From the NCBI GenBank assembly GCA_945866285.1, contig CAMBHC010000101.1:1-8327 (forward strand): 8,327 nt of DNA. The letters are read 5' to 3'. Made by a program: the position numbers and the translations under genes. This DNA comes from Candidatus Sulfopaludibacter sp. SbA3. Lineage in GTDB: Bacteria; Acidobacteriota; Vicinamibacteria; Vicinamibacterales; UBA2999. The notes under the pieces were generated by a model, which saw only the letters and a list, made by a program, of their open reading frames with translations, made no database searches and was not told the DNA's origin. How positions within the stretch are numbered: position 1 is the stretch's first letter; every line of letters starts with the position of its first letter. Shown one piece after another: positions 1-8,160 of the stretch.

Positions 1-1603
1 CCGGGGCGCGGCGTTCTACAAGGGCCGGGTGTATGTCGGCGCGCTCGATGGCCGGCTGATCGCCATCGATGCGAAGAGCGGCAAGCCGGCCTGGTCGGTG
101 ACCACCGTCGATCAGAAGCAGGCGTACCCCAGCACCGGGGCGCCCCGCATCGCCAAGGGCAAGGTGATCATCGGCAACGGCGGCGCCGAGTACGGCGTGC
201 GCGGATACGTGTCCGCGTACGACGCCGAGACCGGCAAGCTGGCATGGCGCTTCTACACCGTGCCGGGCGATCCGTCGAAGCCGCAGGAGAACAAGGCCCT
301 CGACAAGGCGCTGCCCACGTGGAAGGGCGACAACTGGTGGAAGCTCGGCGGTGGCGGCACCGTGTGGGATTCGATCGTCTACGACCCTGACATCAACCTG
401 CTCTACGTCGGCACCGGCAACGGCTCCACCTGGAATCGCCACCTGCGCAGCCCCGGCGGCGGCGACAACCTCTACCTGGCGTCGATTCTCGCGATCAATC
501 CCGACAACGGCGAACTGGTCTGGCACTACCAGACCACGCCTGGCGACACCTGGGACTACACGGCCGTGCAGCCGATGATGCTGGCCGACCTGATGATCGG
601 TGGCCGCCAGCGCAAGGTGATCATGCAGGCGCCCAAGAACGGCTTCTTCTACGTCCTCGATCGCGCGACCGGCGAACTGCTGTCGGCGGATCCGTACGTC
701 ACCGTCAACTGGGCCACGCACGTCGACATGAAGACCGGCCGGCCGGTCGAAGTGCCTGGCGCCGACTACGCCGACAAGGGCACCTACATCCGGCCCGGTC
801 CCCTCGGTGGCCACAACTGGCAGGCCATGTCGTTCAGCCCGAAGACGGGCCTGGTCTACATTCCCGCCCAGGACAACGGGCGCTACTACGAGAAGCAGGA
901 AGGCTTCGAGTACAAGCCGCTCGAGTACAACCTCGGCCTCGCACCCGCTGGCCGCAACCCCGACCGCTATGACGTGCCATACGCCGGGCGACTGCTCGCG
1001 TGGGATCCGGTCGCGCGCAAGCCGCGCTGGACGGCGGAGTACGGCTCATACTGGAACGGCGGGACGCTGGCGACGGCCGGCAACCTGGTCTTCCAGGGCA
1101 CGGCGTTGGGCGACTTCATCGCCTACAACGCCGCGACCGGCGAAAAGCTCTGGTCGTCGTGGGCCACGACCGGCATCGTCGCGCCGCCGATCACGTACAT
1201 GATCGATGGCAAGCAGTACGTGTCGGTAATGGCGGGTTGGGGCGGCGCGTTCCCGAAGAAGGCGCGCAGCTACGGACGGCTGTTGACGTTCACGATCGGC
1301 GGCACCGCCGCGTTGCCGGCGCGGCCGCGGCCGCGCACGGTCACCGCCATTGCCAGCAATGCCCGGCCCGAGGAGATCGCGGCGGGCGAGAAGATCTTCA
1401 ACACCTACTGCGCGCGTTGCCACGGCGGCGCCACGATCCTGCCGGATCTGCGGCGGTCATCGCCCGGCATCTACACGGGACTCGACAAGATTCTCGATGG
1501 GTCGCTGGTTGAACGCGGCATGCCGCGGTTTGCCGAGCTCGACAAAACCGCCGTGGCGGCGTTGCGGGCGTACCTGTTAGACGAGCGAAAGAAACTCAAG
1601 TAG
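1..1603 (+). CDS. PQQ-dependent alcohol dehydrogenase-type quinohaemoprotein, 3' part (5' truncated)
   Basis: This is the C-terminal part of a periplasmic quinoprotein dehydrogenase that oxidises an alcohol or similar substrate with PQQ and passes electrons to its own haem c. The reading frame is open from base 2, so the gene starts outside the window; the GTG at 29 is internal. Residues below are counted from that GTG. The beta-propeller W-motif repeats are visible (for example [17 protein letters not shown]). By comparison with methanol and quinohaemoprotein ethanol dehydrogenases, E54 ([10 protein letters not shown]) and N131 (GTGNGS) fit the calcium ligands, D176 (GDTWDYT) the catalytic aspartate and K203 (APKNGF) the PQQ-contacting lysine. 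The vicinal Cys-Cys pair of the family would lie just upstream, so it cannot be checked. The C-terminus is a cytochrome c domain with CARCH at 461-465 and a likely axial methionine, M498, in GMP. The substrate cannot be told from sequence. It is convergent with lon, 26 bp apart. Confidence 0.93.
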   Translation, partial: RGAAFYKGRVYVGALDGRLIAIDAKSGKPAWSVTTVDQKQAYPSTGAPRIAKGKVIIGNGGAEYGVRGYVSAYDAETGKLAWRFYTVPGDPSKPQENKALDKALPTWKGDNWWKLGGGGTVWDSIVYDPDINLLYVGTGNGSTWNRHLRSPGGGDNLYLASILAINPDNGELVWHYQTTPGDTWDYTAVQPMMLADLMIGGRQRKVIMQAPKNGFFYVLDRATGELLSADPYVTVNWATHVDMKTGRPVEVPGADYADKGTYIRPGPLGGHNWQAMSFSPKTGLVYIPAQDNGRYYEKQEGFEYKPLEYNLGLAPAGRNPDRYDVPYAGRLLAWDPVARKPRWTAEYGSYWNGGTLATAGNLVFQGTALGDFIAYNAATGEKLWSSWATTGIVAPPITYMIDGKQYVSVMAGWGGAFPKKARSYGRLLTFTIGGTAALPARPRPRTVTAIASNARPEEIAAGEKIFNTYCARCHGGATILPDLRRSSPGIYTGLDKILDGSLVERGMPRFAELDKTAVAALRAYLLDERKKLK

Positions 1604-1607
1604 AGGC

Positions 1608-1621
1608 GGGCCTTTAGGCCC
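1608..1621. terminator. Short GC-rich hairpin between convergent PQQ dehydrogenase and lon genes
   Basis: GGGCCT-TT-AGGCCC is a perfect 6-bp stem (or 5 bp with a TTTA loop) beginning 5 nt after the dehydrogenase stop codon and 9 nt beyond the lon stop. The position suits a bidirectional terminator, but neither strand has a T-run after it, so it is not a canonical intrinsic terminator. Its core GGCCTTTAGGC recurs at 8056-8066, so it could instead belong to a dispersed hairpin family. Confidence 0.4.
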
Positions 1622-1623
1622 CC

Positions 1624-1635
1624 CGGTAATTACCG
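1624..1635. repeat. 12-bp perfect palindrome overlapping the lon stop codon
   Basis: CGGTAATTACCG is identical to its own reverse complement and contains the lon TAA stop (1630-1632 on the minus strand). It lies 2 bp from the preceding hairpin and abuts the next one. It may be part of a termination structure or a protein-binding site; the function is unknown. Confidence 0.5.
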
Positions 1636-4095
1636 CGACCGGGGCGCATGCCCCGGTCGTGTCTTGCGGGCGGTCACGGCCGGCGGCTGTGGGCCCTTCT
1701 TCCTGGTTGGCCGATCGTTCTCGTGCACGAGAGCGAGCAACAACACTTCGTCGATCGTGCTCACGAGGTGGATGGTGAGTCCCTTCAGCAATTCCTCGCC
1801 AAGGTCTTCCTTGACGTTCTTCTCGTTCTGCTTCGGGAGGATCACTTCCTTGACGCCGGCACGCTTGGCGGCCAGCACCTTTTCCTTGATGCCACCGACC
1901 GGCAACACCTTGCCCGACAGCGTGATCTCGCCGGTCATCGACAGGTTGCCACGCACCGGGCGACGGGTCAGCTCCGAAACCATGGCGGTGACCATCGTCA
2001 CGCCGGCCGACGGACCGTCTTTCGGAATCGCGCCCGACGGCACGTGCACGTGTATCTCGGAGTTCTTGAAGAAGTCCGGATCGATCTGCCACTCGTTGGC
2101 GTGCGCGCGCACCCACGACAGCGCCGCGCGCGCGGATTCCTTCATTACGTCGCCGAGCTGCCCGGTGAGCGTGAGCGAGCCGCCACCGGTCATGCGCTTG
2201 GCCTCGACGAACAGCACGTCGCCGCCCACCGGCGTCCACGCCATGCCCGTGGCCACGCCTGGCTGCTTGGTGCGGTCCTTCACTTCTTCTTCCATGAAGC
2301 GGAACGAGCCGAGCACTTGTTCAACGAACTCGGGCGTGACTCTGACCTTGTGGTCGTCGCCTTCGGCGCGGCGCCGCGCGATCTTCCGGCAAATGGCGCC
2401 GATCTCGCGCTCGAGATTGCGGACCCCCGCTTCACGGGTGTAGCCGCGGATCACTGCGCGCAGGCCGGCGTCGGTAAAGACCACCTGCTGCTTGTTCAGC
2501 CCGTGGTTCAGCACCTGCTTGGCGACGAGGTGGTCGCGGGCGATGGCGAGCTTCTCTTCCTCGGTATAGCCGGGGAGTTCCAGCACCTCCATGCGGTCGC
2601 GCAGCGGTGGCGGAATTGTGTCGAGCACGTTCGCCGTCGTCACGAACAACACTTCCGAGAGATCAAACGGCACGTCGAGGTAGTGATCGCGGAACGTGTT
2701 GTTCTGTTCCGGATCGAGCACCTCGAGCAACGCAGACGAGGGGTCGCCGCGGAAGTCGTTGCCGAGCTTGTCGACCTCATCGAGGATGAAGACCGGGTTC
2801 TTCGATTCGGCCCGTCGCAGGCCCTGGATAATCTGGCCGGGGAGCGCACCGATGTAGGTGCGGCGATGGCCACGAATCTCCGCCTCGTCGCGGACGCCGC
2901 CGAGCGAGATGCGCACAAACTTGCGTCCGAGCGACTGCGCGATCGAGCGCGCGAGAGATGTCTTGCCGACGCCTGGGGGTCCGACGAAGCACAGGATGGG
3001 CCCCTTCATTCCCGGGTTCAGCTTGCGCACGGCGAGGTATTCGAGAATGCGGTCTTTCGCCTTCTCCAGGCCTGAGTGCTCGGCATCCATGATGCCCTTG
3101 GTCTTTTTCAGGTCGATGACCTCGTCGGTCCGTTTCGACCACGGCAGCGCGACGATCCAGTCGAGATAGGTGCGCGCCACGGTGTATTCGGCGGCGGCCG
3201 GGGGCATCTTCGAGAGCCGATCGAGCTCGCGCAACGCTTCTTTCTTCACCGGCTCTGGCAGGCCGGCGGCTTCGAGCTTGGTGCGCAGCTCTTCGATCTC
3301 ACGCGTCTGGTCGTCGCCTTCGCCGAGTTCCTTCTGAATCGCCTTCAACTGCTCGCGCAGGAAGTAGTCGCGCTGGTTCTTGCCGACTTCAGATTGCACC
3401 TGGCTCTGGATCTTCGAGCCGAGCTCGAGGACCTCGAGCTCCTTGATGAGCAGGCGGTTGAGCAAGTCGAGACGCGCACGGACGTCCAGCGTCTGCAGCA
3501 CTTCCTGCTTGGTCTCGGTGGCGATGGTACCCAGTCCAGACGCAATAAAGTCAGCCAGGCGACCCGGATCGGTGATGTTCGACGCCAGCGCCTGCAGGTC
3601 GTCCGACATCAGCGGCGACAGTGAAACGATCTGCTGGAAGTTGGCCTTGATGTTCCGCTGCAGCGCGTCGATCTCGAGGCGGTCTTCATCCTTCAGGGTC
3701 TCGGGCGCCTCGGTGGCCTTGCCGCGCAGGTAGGGACGAGTCGCGGTGATCTCGTCGAGACGCACACGCGCCAGGCCCTGCACGATGATGCGCAGGCTGC
3801 CGTCGGGTAGCTTGAACATCTTGTGAATCTGGCTGGCGGTGCCGATTTCGTGAAGGTCTTTCTGGCCAGGCTCGTCTTCGCCGGCTTCGCGCTGCGCAAA
3901 CACCGCAATGGTCTGGCCGCTGGCGACGGCTTCGTCAATCAGCTTGACGGAGCTTTCGCGCGCCACGGCAAGCGGCATGAACGCATGGGGAAACAGCACG
4001 GTGTCGCGCAGGGGCAGCACCGGCATTTCCGGCGGCACGCGAAACACCGGCGTGTCCGCACCGGCAGGATTAAGAGGATCGATTGGATTGCTCAC
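1630..4095 (-). CDS. lon: ATP-dependent protease Lon (endopeptidase La)
   Basis: Cytoplasmic homo-oligomeric AAA+ serine protease that unfolds and degrades damaged and regulatory proteins. The 821 residues cover the family's full length (784 in E. coli). The N-terminal substrate-binding domain (about 23-220) begins with the typical MPVLPLRDTVLFP and is followed by a charged helical region (about 225-300). Walker A GPPGVGKT is at 372-379 with K378, and Walker B VFILDEVD has D439-E440. The protease domain carries the catalytic dyad S696 (DGPSAG) and K739 (GGIKEK), 43 residues apart as in E. coli S679/K722. After the domain comes a basic, proline-rich tail of about 28 residues, the last eight encoded within a perfect palindrome. 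The GTG start at 4093-4095 is chosen because AGGAGG (4107-4112) lies 11 nt upstream; the next in-frame Met, M24, already lies at the domain edge. It lies downstream of dksA on the same strand after a 142-bp gap, so co-transcription is possible but unproven. Catalytic motifs are intact. Confidence 0.98.
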   Translation of the reverse strand: MSNPIDPLNPAGADTPVFRVPPEMPVLPLRDTVLFPHAFMPLAVARESSVKLIDEAVASGQTIAVFAQREAGEDEPGQKDLHEIGTASQIHKMFKLPDGSLRIIVQGLARVRLDEITATRPYLRGKATEAPETLKDEDRLEIDALQRNIKANFQQIVSLSPLMSDDLQALASNITDPGRLADFIASGLGTIATETKQEVLQTLDVRARLDLLNRLLIKELEVLELGSKIQSQVQSEVGKNQRDYFLREQLKAIQKELGEGDDQTREIEELRTKLEAAGLPEPVKKEALRELDRLSKMPPAAAEYTVARTYLDWIVALPWSKRTDEVIDLKKTKGIMDAEHSGLEKAKDRILEYLAVRKLNPGMKGPILCFVGPPGVGKTSLARSIAQSLGRKFVRISLGGVRDEAEIRGHRRTYIGALPGQIIQGLRRAESKNPVFILDEVDKLGNDFRGDPSSALLEVLDPEQNNTFRDHYLDVPFDLSEVLFVTTANVLDTIPPPLRDRMEVLELPGYTEEEKLAIARDHLVAKQVLNHGLNKQQVVFTDAGLRAVIRGYTREAGVRNLEREIGAICRKIARRRAEGDDHKVRVTPEFVEQVLGSFRFMEEEVKDRTKQPGVATGMAWTPVGGDVLFVEAKRMTGGGSLTLTGQLGDVMKESARAALSWVRAHANEWQIDPDFFKNSEIHVHVPSGAIPKDGPSAGVTMVTAMVSELTRRPVRGNLSMTGEITLSGKVLPVGGIKEKVLAAKRAGVKEVILPKQNEKNVKEDLGEELLKGLTIHLVSTIDEVLLLALVHENDRPTRKKGPQPPAVTARKTRPGHAPRSR
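1636..1659. repeat. 10-bp-stem perfect hairpin within the lon 3' coding end
   Basis: Arms CGACCGGGGC (1636-1645) and GCCCCGGTCG (1650-1659) are perfectly complementary around a 4-nt loop, GCAT. The hairpin directly abuts the palindrome at 1624-1635 and encodes about residues 813-820 of Lon. It may act as a terminator or RNA-stabilising stem for lon mRNA. It may also be a palindromic repeat that entered the gene's 3' end; no second copy is visible here. Confidence 0.55.
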
Positions 4096-4102
4096 TCGTT
4101 GC

Positions 4103-4119
4103 CGCCCCTCCTAGGGGCG
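4103..4119 (-). promoter_or_regulatory. Hairpin enclosing the lon Shine-Dalgarno sequence
   Basis: In lon mRNA, CGCCCCT and AGGGGCG form a perfect 7-bp stem with an AGG loop. The Shine-Dalgarno AGGAGG (4107-4112) is made of that loop plus the first three bases of the 3' arm, and the GTG start follows 7 nt after the hairpin. If folded, the stem would limit 30S access to lon. Translational or thermosensor-type control of a stress protease is an attractive inference, but a strong SD in a GC-rich genome can form such a stem by chance. Confidence 0.45.
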
Positions 4120-4154
4120 ATTGTCGTCAGGCGTGAGCCGCAGGCGGGACGGTG

Positions 4155-4218
4155 ACAGGCCCCGCTACCGCCGGTCCCCCAACCCGGCTGCCGCGTTGGG
4201 GTGGTTGGCGGAGCCTGT
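4155..4218. repeat. 64-nt imperfect inverted repeat between dksA and lon
   Basis: The outer arms ACAGGC (4155-4160) and GCCTGT (4213-4218) pair perfectly. Next inward are CCGC (4162-4165) and GCGG (4208-4211), then CCCCAAC (4177-4183) with GTTGGGG (4195-4201), and a small CGG-CTG-CCG stem at the tip. It begins 19 nt past the dksA stop codon. It could be the 3' end structure of dksA mRNA, a small structured RNA, or a REP-type element. No T-run follows on either strand. The rest of the spacer shows only the lon ribosome-binding hairpin. Confidence 0.45.
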
Positions 4219-4237
4219 AAATTCGGACGCCGAAGTG

Positions 4238-4702
4238 TTATCCGCGCATGTCGAAGCCGAGACTCGATGAACCACGGCGCGCCTGGCTGCGTTCGCGCTG
4301 CTGGGCCATCTCGCGGGCTTCTTCGCAGTCCTTGCAACGAACGGCGAAGGGAAGCGCGCGCAGCCGGGGCTGGGCGATCTCTTCGGCGCACTCGAAGCAG
4401 TGACCGTAAGTGCCTTCGTCAAGGCGCGACAGCGCCTCGTTGATCTTGTTTAGCGTCTCCGCCTTCATCTGGATGAGGGCGAATTCGATGTCTTCCTGAA
4501 TGTCGACCTCAGAGGTCTCACCCGGATCGAGGACTTCGTGGTCCTTTTCCGAACCCTCGGCGCGCACATCGCGGATCTTGCCCTGAACTTCGTTCAGAAT
4601 CTCGCGCTGACGCTCGACGAGCATCCGCTTCAAATCGTCGTATCGCGCCCCGGTGGGCACTTCCGCTACCGCTACTTTCCGCTTCTCTGACTTGGCTGCC
4701 AT
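4238..4702 (-). CDS. dksA: DksA/TraR-family RNA polymerase-binding zinc-finger protein
   Basis: The product is a 154-residue member of the DksA/TraR family. These proteins enter the RNA polymerase secondary channel and, with (p)ppGpp, repress rRNA and ribosomal promoters and activate biosynthetic ones. A lysine-rich N-terminus leads into a helical hairpin (about 20-97) with an acidic tip region between D59 and E73. The family zinc finger follows, C102-x2-C105 and C123-x2-C126 with 17 residues between. Assigning the tip residues to E. coli D71/D74 is ambiguous because the helices differ in length. The ATG at 4700-4702 is chosen: GGGAG lies 11 nt upstream, and the N-terminus looks usual. A TTG at 4781-4783 would add 27 residues translated through a perfect palindrome and is unlikely. 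The protein could be a DksA-like paralogue rather than a strict functional equivalent. It is divergent from rpmB. Confidence 0.92.
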   Translation of the reverse strand: MAAKSEKRKVAVAEVPTGARYDDLKRMLVERQREILNEVQGKIRDVRAEGSEKDHEVLDPGETSEVDIQEDIEFALIQMKAETLNKINEALSRLDEGTYGHCFECAEEIAQPRLRALPFAVRCKDCEEAREMAQQRERSQARRGSSSLGFDMRG

Positions 4703-4724
4703 GACTTCGGCCGCTCCCTTCAAT

Positions 4725-4746
4725 CTTCCCTGTCCTGACAGGGAAG
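4725..4746. promoter_or_regulatory. Perfect 10-bp inverted repeat in the dksA leader
   Basis: CTTCCCTGTC (4725-4734) and GACAGGGAAG (4737-4746) are exact reverse complements separated by CT. The repeat ends 4 nt before the AAGGGAG Shine-Dalgarno region of dksA on the minus strand. It may be a dimeric repressor site near the promoter or a 5'-UTR hairpin affecting mRNA stability or translation. Its distance from the start codon (about 22 nt) favours action on the transcript, but this is inference. Confidence 0.5.
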
Positions 4747-4980
4747 CTGTGATTTGCTTCGCTCTTGCGCTACCTGTAAGCAAGACCGATGCCTATGAAC
4801 CCGACCGGACCTGAACTTCAAATTACCGATATAAGCGATGGATAGAATGACAGGGGGTATAAACCGGAGAGCTCGTAGTGCCTGCTGTCGTCGATGTTTA
4901 ACAGTCGGCCCAGGCTCGGTCTTTCATGTCTATCGCGTTTGTTCACAAGGACTTAATCGTCCTCGCTTTACCGGAATATC

Positions 4981-5024
4981 GCTGGTCCGAACACCGTTCA
5001 CTCTTGGTTAGACGTCGGACCAGC
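4981..5024. repeat. 10-bp perfect stem with 24-nt loop in the dksA-rpmB gap
   Basis: GCTGGTCCGA (4981-4990) and TCGGACCAGC (5015-5024) are exact reverse complements around a 24-nt loop, in which a weaker ACC/GGT pairing is possible. No T-run follows on either strand, so it does not look like a terminator. It could be the apical stem of a small RNA or a leader element; no known family was recognised. Confidence 0.45.
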
Positions 5025-5189
5025 CATTTGGGTTCTGCCCCCCTCTGTCACTAATCGGGGACACCCGGAAACAGGAAAAGGTAGCACACCGCCCCACACT
5101 GTGGCAAGAATTACACGTTAGGGAAAACTCACGCCATTCGTGGTGGCCTGGTCCTCGACAATCGATGTCGCCCTGACGACGGGGCGTAC

Positions 5190-5198
5190 TGATAAGAT
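5190..5198 (+). promoter_or_regulatory. Candidate extended -10 promoter of rpmB-ridA
   Basis: TGATAAGAT matches the extended -10 form TGnTATAAT (hexamer TAAGAT, 4 of 6) and lies 26 nt before the rpmB start, giving a very short leader. The best -35-like hexamer nearby, CTGACG at 5173-5178, is spaced only 14 nt away, so any promoter here would rely on the TG extension. Other promoters upstream are possible. Confidence 0.35.
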
Positions 5199-5224
5199 AG
5201 GCGTTTCTCTAAGGAGCGTTAGTT

Positions 5225-5416
5225 ATGGCAATGCGCTGTGAAATCTGTGGCAAGGGTCCGGTGGTAGGCCGCCGTGTCTCCCACGCCCACAACGTCCGTC
5301 CCCGTCGTTTCGAGCCGAACCTGCAAATGGTCCGTGCGGCCGTCAATGGCGCAACCAAGCGGATGAAGGTCTGCACCCGCTGCATCCGTTCGAGCAAGAT
5401 CGTTAAGGCCGCGTAA
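5225..5416 (+). CDS. rpmB: Large ribosomal subunit protein bL28
   Basis: Complete 63-residue bL28, a component of the 50S subunit. The N-terminus [12 protein letters not shown] and the following [15 protein letters not shown] stretch are typical of the family. Two CxxC pairs, C5-x2-C8 and C50-x2-C53, mark the zinc-binding (C+) form. The start is supported by AAGGAG at 5211-5216 with 8-nt spacing; a second ATG two codons later has a poorer spacing. Its TAA stop overlaps the ATG of ridA by one base (TAATG), so the two are almost certainly co-transcribed. Ribosomal protein genes are usual targets of (p)ppGpp/DksA control, and both of those factors are encoded nearby on the opposite strand. Confidence 0.97.
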   Translation: MAMRCEICGKGPVVGRRVSHAHNVRPRRFEPNLQMVRAAVNGATKRMKVCTRCIRSSKIVKAA

Positions 5417-5776
5417 TGCGGGAACTGGTGATGGCCGACGGCGCGGCGAAGGCCATCGGGCCGTACTCGCCGGCGCTGAAGGTGGGCAACCTGCTGTTCC
5501 TGTCGGGGTCGATTCCACTCGATCCCGTGTCGGGACAGATTGTTCCGGGCGACATCACGGCCCAGGCCACGCGCGTGATGGACAACATCCAGGCGTTGCT
5601 GGCCGCGGCCGGTGCGGACTTTTCGCACGTCGCGCGGACGACCGTGTTCATGGTTGATCTCGGCGAGTTCGCCGCCATGAACGAGGTCTACGCCAGCTAC
5701 TTCGTGGCGCCGTATCCGGCGCGCTCCACCGTGCAGGTGGTCAAGCTGCCGAAGGACGTGCGCGTCGAAATCGACG

Positions 5777-5796
<20 letters not shown>
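5416..5796 (+). CDS. ridA: RidA family reactive intermediate (enamine/imine) deaminase
   Basis: Complete 126-residue member of the Rid (YjgF/YER057c/UK114) family, trimeric cytosolic enzymes. RidA hydrolyses reactive enamines/imines such as 2-aminoacrylate released by PLP enzymes, protecting branched-chain amino acid synthesis and other PLP pathways. Family signatures are AIGPYSPALKVGNLLFLSG (residues 13-31), the central ITAQATRVMDNI helix, and PARSTVQVVKLPKDVRVEID near the C-terminus, which supplies the arginine that binds the substrate carboxylate. The ATG at 5416 is preferred because it overlaps the rpmB stop (TAATG), favouring translational coupling; an ATG at 5431 would give a protein five residues shorter and is also possible. 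The gene's 3' end overlaps the convergent rel gene by 20 bp. Rid subfamily and exact substrate cannot be fixed by eye. Confidence 0.94.
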
Positions 5797-7951
<2,155 letters not shown>

Positions 7952-7986
7952 GAAGTTCGGTGTCTAATGGCGTATCGGTTGCTGGT

Positions 7987-8011
7987 GGTCCGGCTGAAGC
8001 CGGCCGCTACA
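7987..8011 (+). repeat. REP-like hairpin unit 1
   Basis: This 25-nt unit has the form GGTCCGGCTGAAGCCGG followed by CCGCTACA. The stem CCGGCT/AGCCGG (7990-7995 and 7998-8003) is perfect. It matches unit 2 (8021-8046) closely and, reverse-complemented, unit 3 (8047-8071) at 19 of 25 positions. It sits between divergent genes, so it is not the terminator of either. Confidence 0.6.
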
Positions 8012-8020
8012 TTCAGAGAC

Positions 8021-8046
8021 AGTCCGGCCCTGGGCCGGAGGCTACA
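8021..8046 (+). repeat. REP-like hairpin unit 2
   Basis: Second unit in the same orientation, starting 34 nt after unit 1. It shares GTCCGGC, GCCGG and the GCTACAT tail, and differs mainly in the loop, by one inserted base. The stem TCCGGCC/GGCCGGA (8023-8029 and 8033-8039) is perfect, with base changes on both arms relative to unit 1 that keep the pairing. Confidence 0.6.
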
Positions 8047-8071
8047 TGTGGCGTCGGCCTTTAGGCGGACC
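8047..8071 (-). repeat. REP-like hairpin unit 3, inverted
   Basis: On the minus strand this reads GGTCCGCCTAAAGGCC followed by GACGCCACA, matching unit 1 at 19 of 25 positions. It meets unit 2 tail to tail, as in the composite REP pairs (BIMEs) of enterobacteria. The stem has seven positions with one G-G mismatch. Its core GGCCTTTAGGC (plus strand) is also found at 1609-1619. Confidence 0.5.
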
Positions 8072-8105
8072 ATGACCCATCATAGGGCAAGGTTGGGTCC
8101 ATGGT
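8069..8105. repeat. Further hairpin overlapping the candidate lipoprotein promoter
   Basis: GACCCA (8074-8079) pairs with TGGGTC (8094-8099). After a one-base bulge, ACCAT (8069-8073) pairs with ATGGT (8101-8105), giving about 11 bp in all. Its 3' edge touches the candidate -35 hexamer of the downstream gene. It could be an operator or another, diverged hairpin element. Confidence 0.4.
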
Positions 8106-8134
8106 TGCGGGGGGTCTGGAATCGAAGCTATACT
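8105..8134 (+). promoter_or_regulatory. Candidate promoter of the lipoprotein gene
   Basis: TTGCGG (8105-8110) and TATACT (8129-8134) are separated by 18 nt. The -10 matches the consensus at five of six positions, while the -35 keeps the TTG. It would start transcription near 8141, giving a leader of about 45 nt. Confidence 0.4.
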
Positions 8135-8160
8135 TTCGGGCCTTGCGACTTGGACGTGTT

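Larger units (their letters stand above)
4703..5224. other. Gene-free divergent region between dksA and rpmB
   Basis: These 522 bp contain no credible coding frame and look more A+T-rich than the flanking genes. They should hold the promoters of both dksA (leftward) and rpmB (rightward). Visible structures are a perfect palindrome at 4725-4746, a possible hairpin at 4880-4915 (GCCTGCTGT against ACAG and CAGGC with a bulge), a small stem AGGAC/GTCCT at 4948-4963, a 10-bp stem at 4981-5024, an interrupted palindrome CCACA-C-TGTGG at 5094-5104 and stems CGACA/TGTCG at 5156-5170 and CGCCC/GGGCG at 5169-5186. I recognise no tRNA, 6S, SRP, tmRNA or RNase P core. An unrecognised small RNA or a long regulatory leader remains possible. 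Confidence 0.6.

Noticed and set aside
1..31. GTG at 29 as the true start of the dehydrogenase gene
   Set aside because: The frame is open upstream to the window edge and those codons already match the family sequence before YVGALDGRL, so the gene is truncated rather than starting there.
1608..1659. Canonical intrinsic terminators after the PQQ dehydrogenase and lon genes
   Set aside because: The hairpins are real but no run of T follows on either strand, so only a tentative terminator call was kept for the first one.
1648..3075. A 475-codon open frame on the plus strand opposite lon
   Set aside because: It is antisense to the conserved lon ATPase and protease domains, with the same biased composition and no domain or ribosome binding site that would support it.
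4703..4783. N-terminal extension of dksA from a TTG at 4781-4783
   Set aside because: The extra 27 residues would be translated through a perfect inverted repeat, look unlike a DksA N-terminus, and bypass a good SD-ATG pair at 4702.
4784..5224. Known small RNAs (6S, SRP RNA, tmRNA, RNase P) or tRNA in the dksA-rpmB gap
   Set aside because: None of the conserved core sequences of these RNAs, and no tRNA T-arm or anticodon arm, could be found on either strand; only unassigned stems are present.
7987..8105. CRISPR array
   Set aside because: The three repeats are hairpins of unequal sequence, one is inverted, and there are no regular unique spacers of 25-40 nt.
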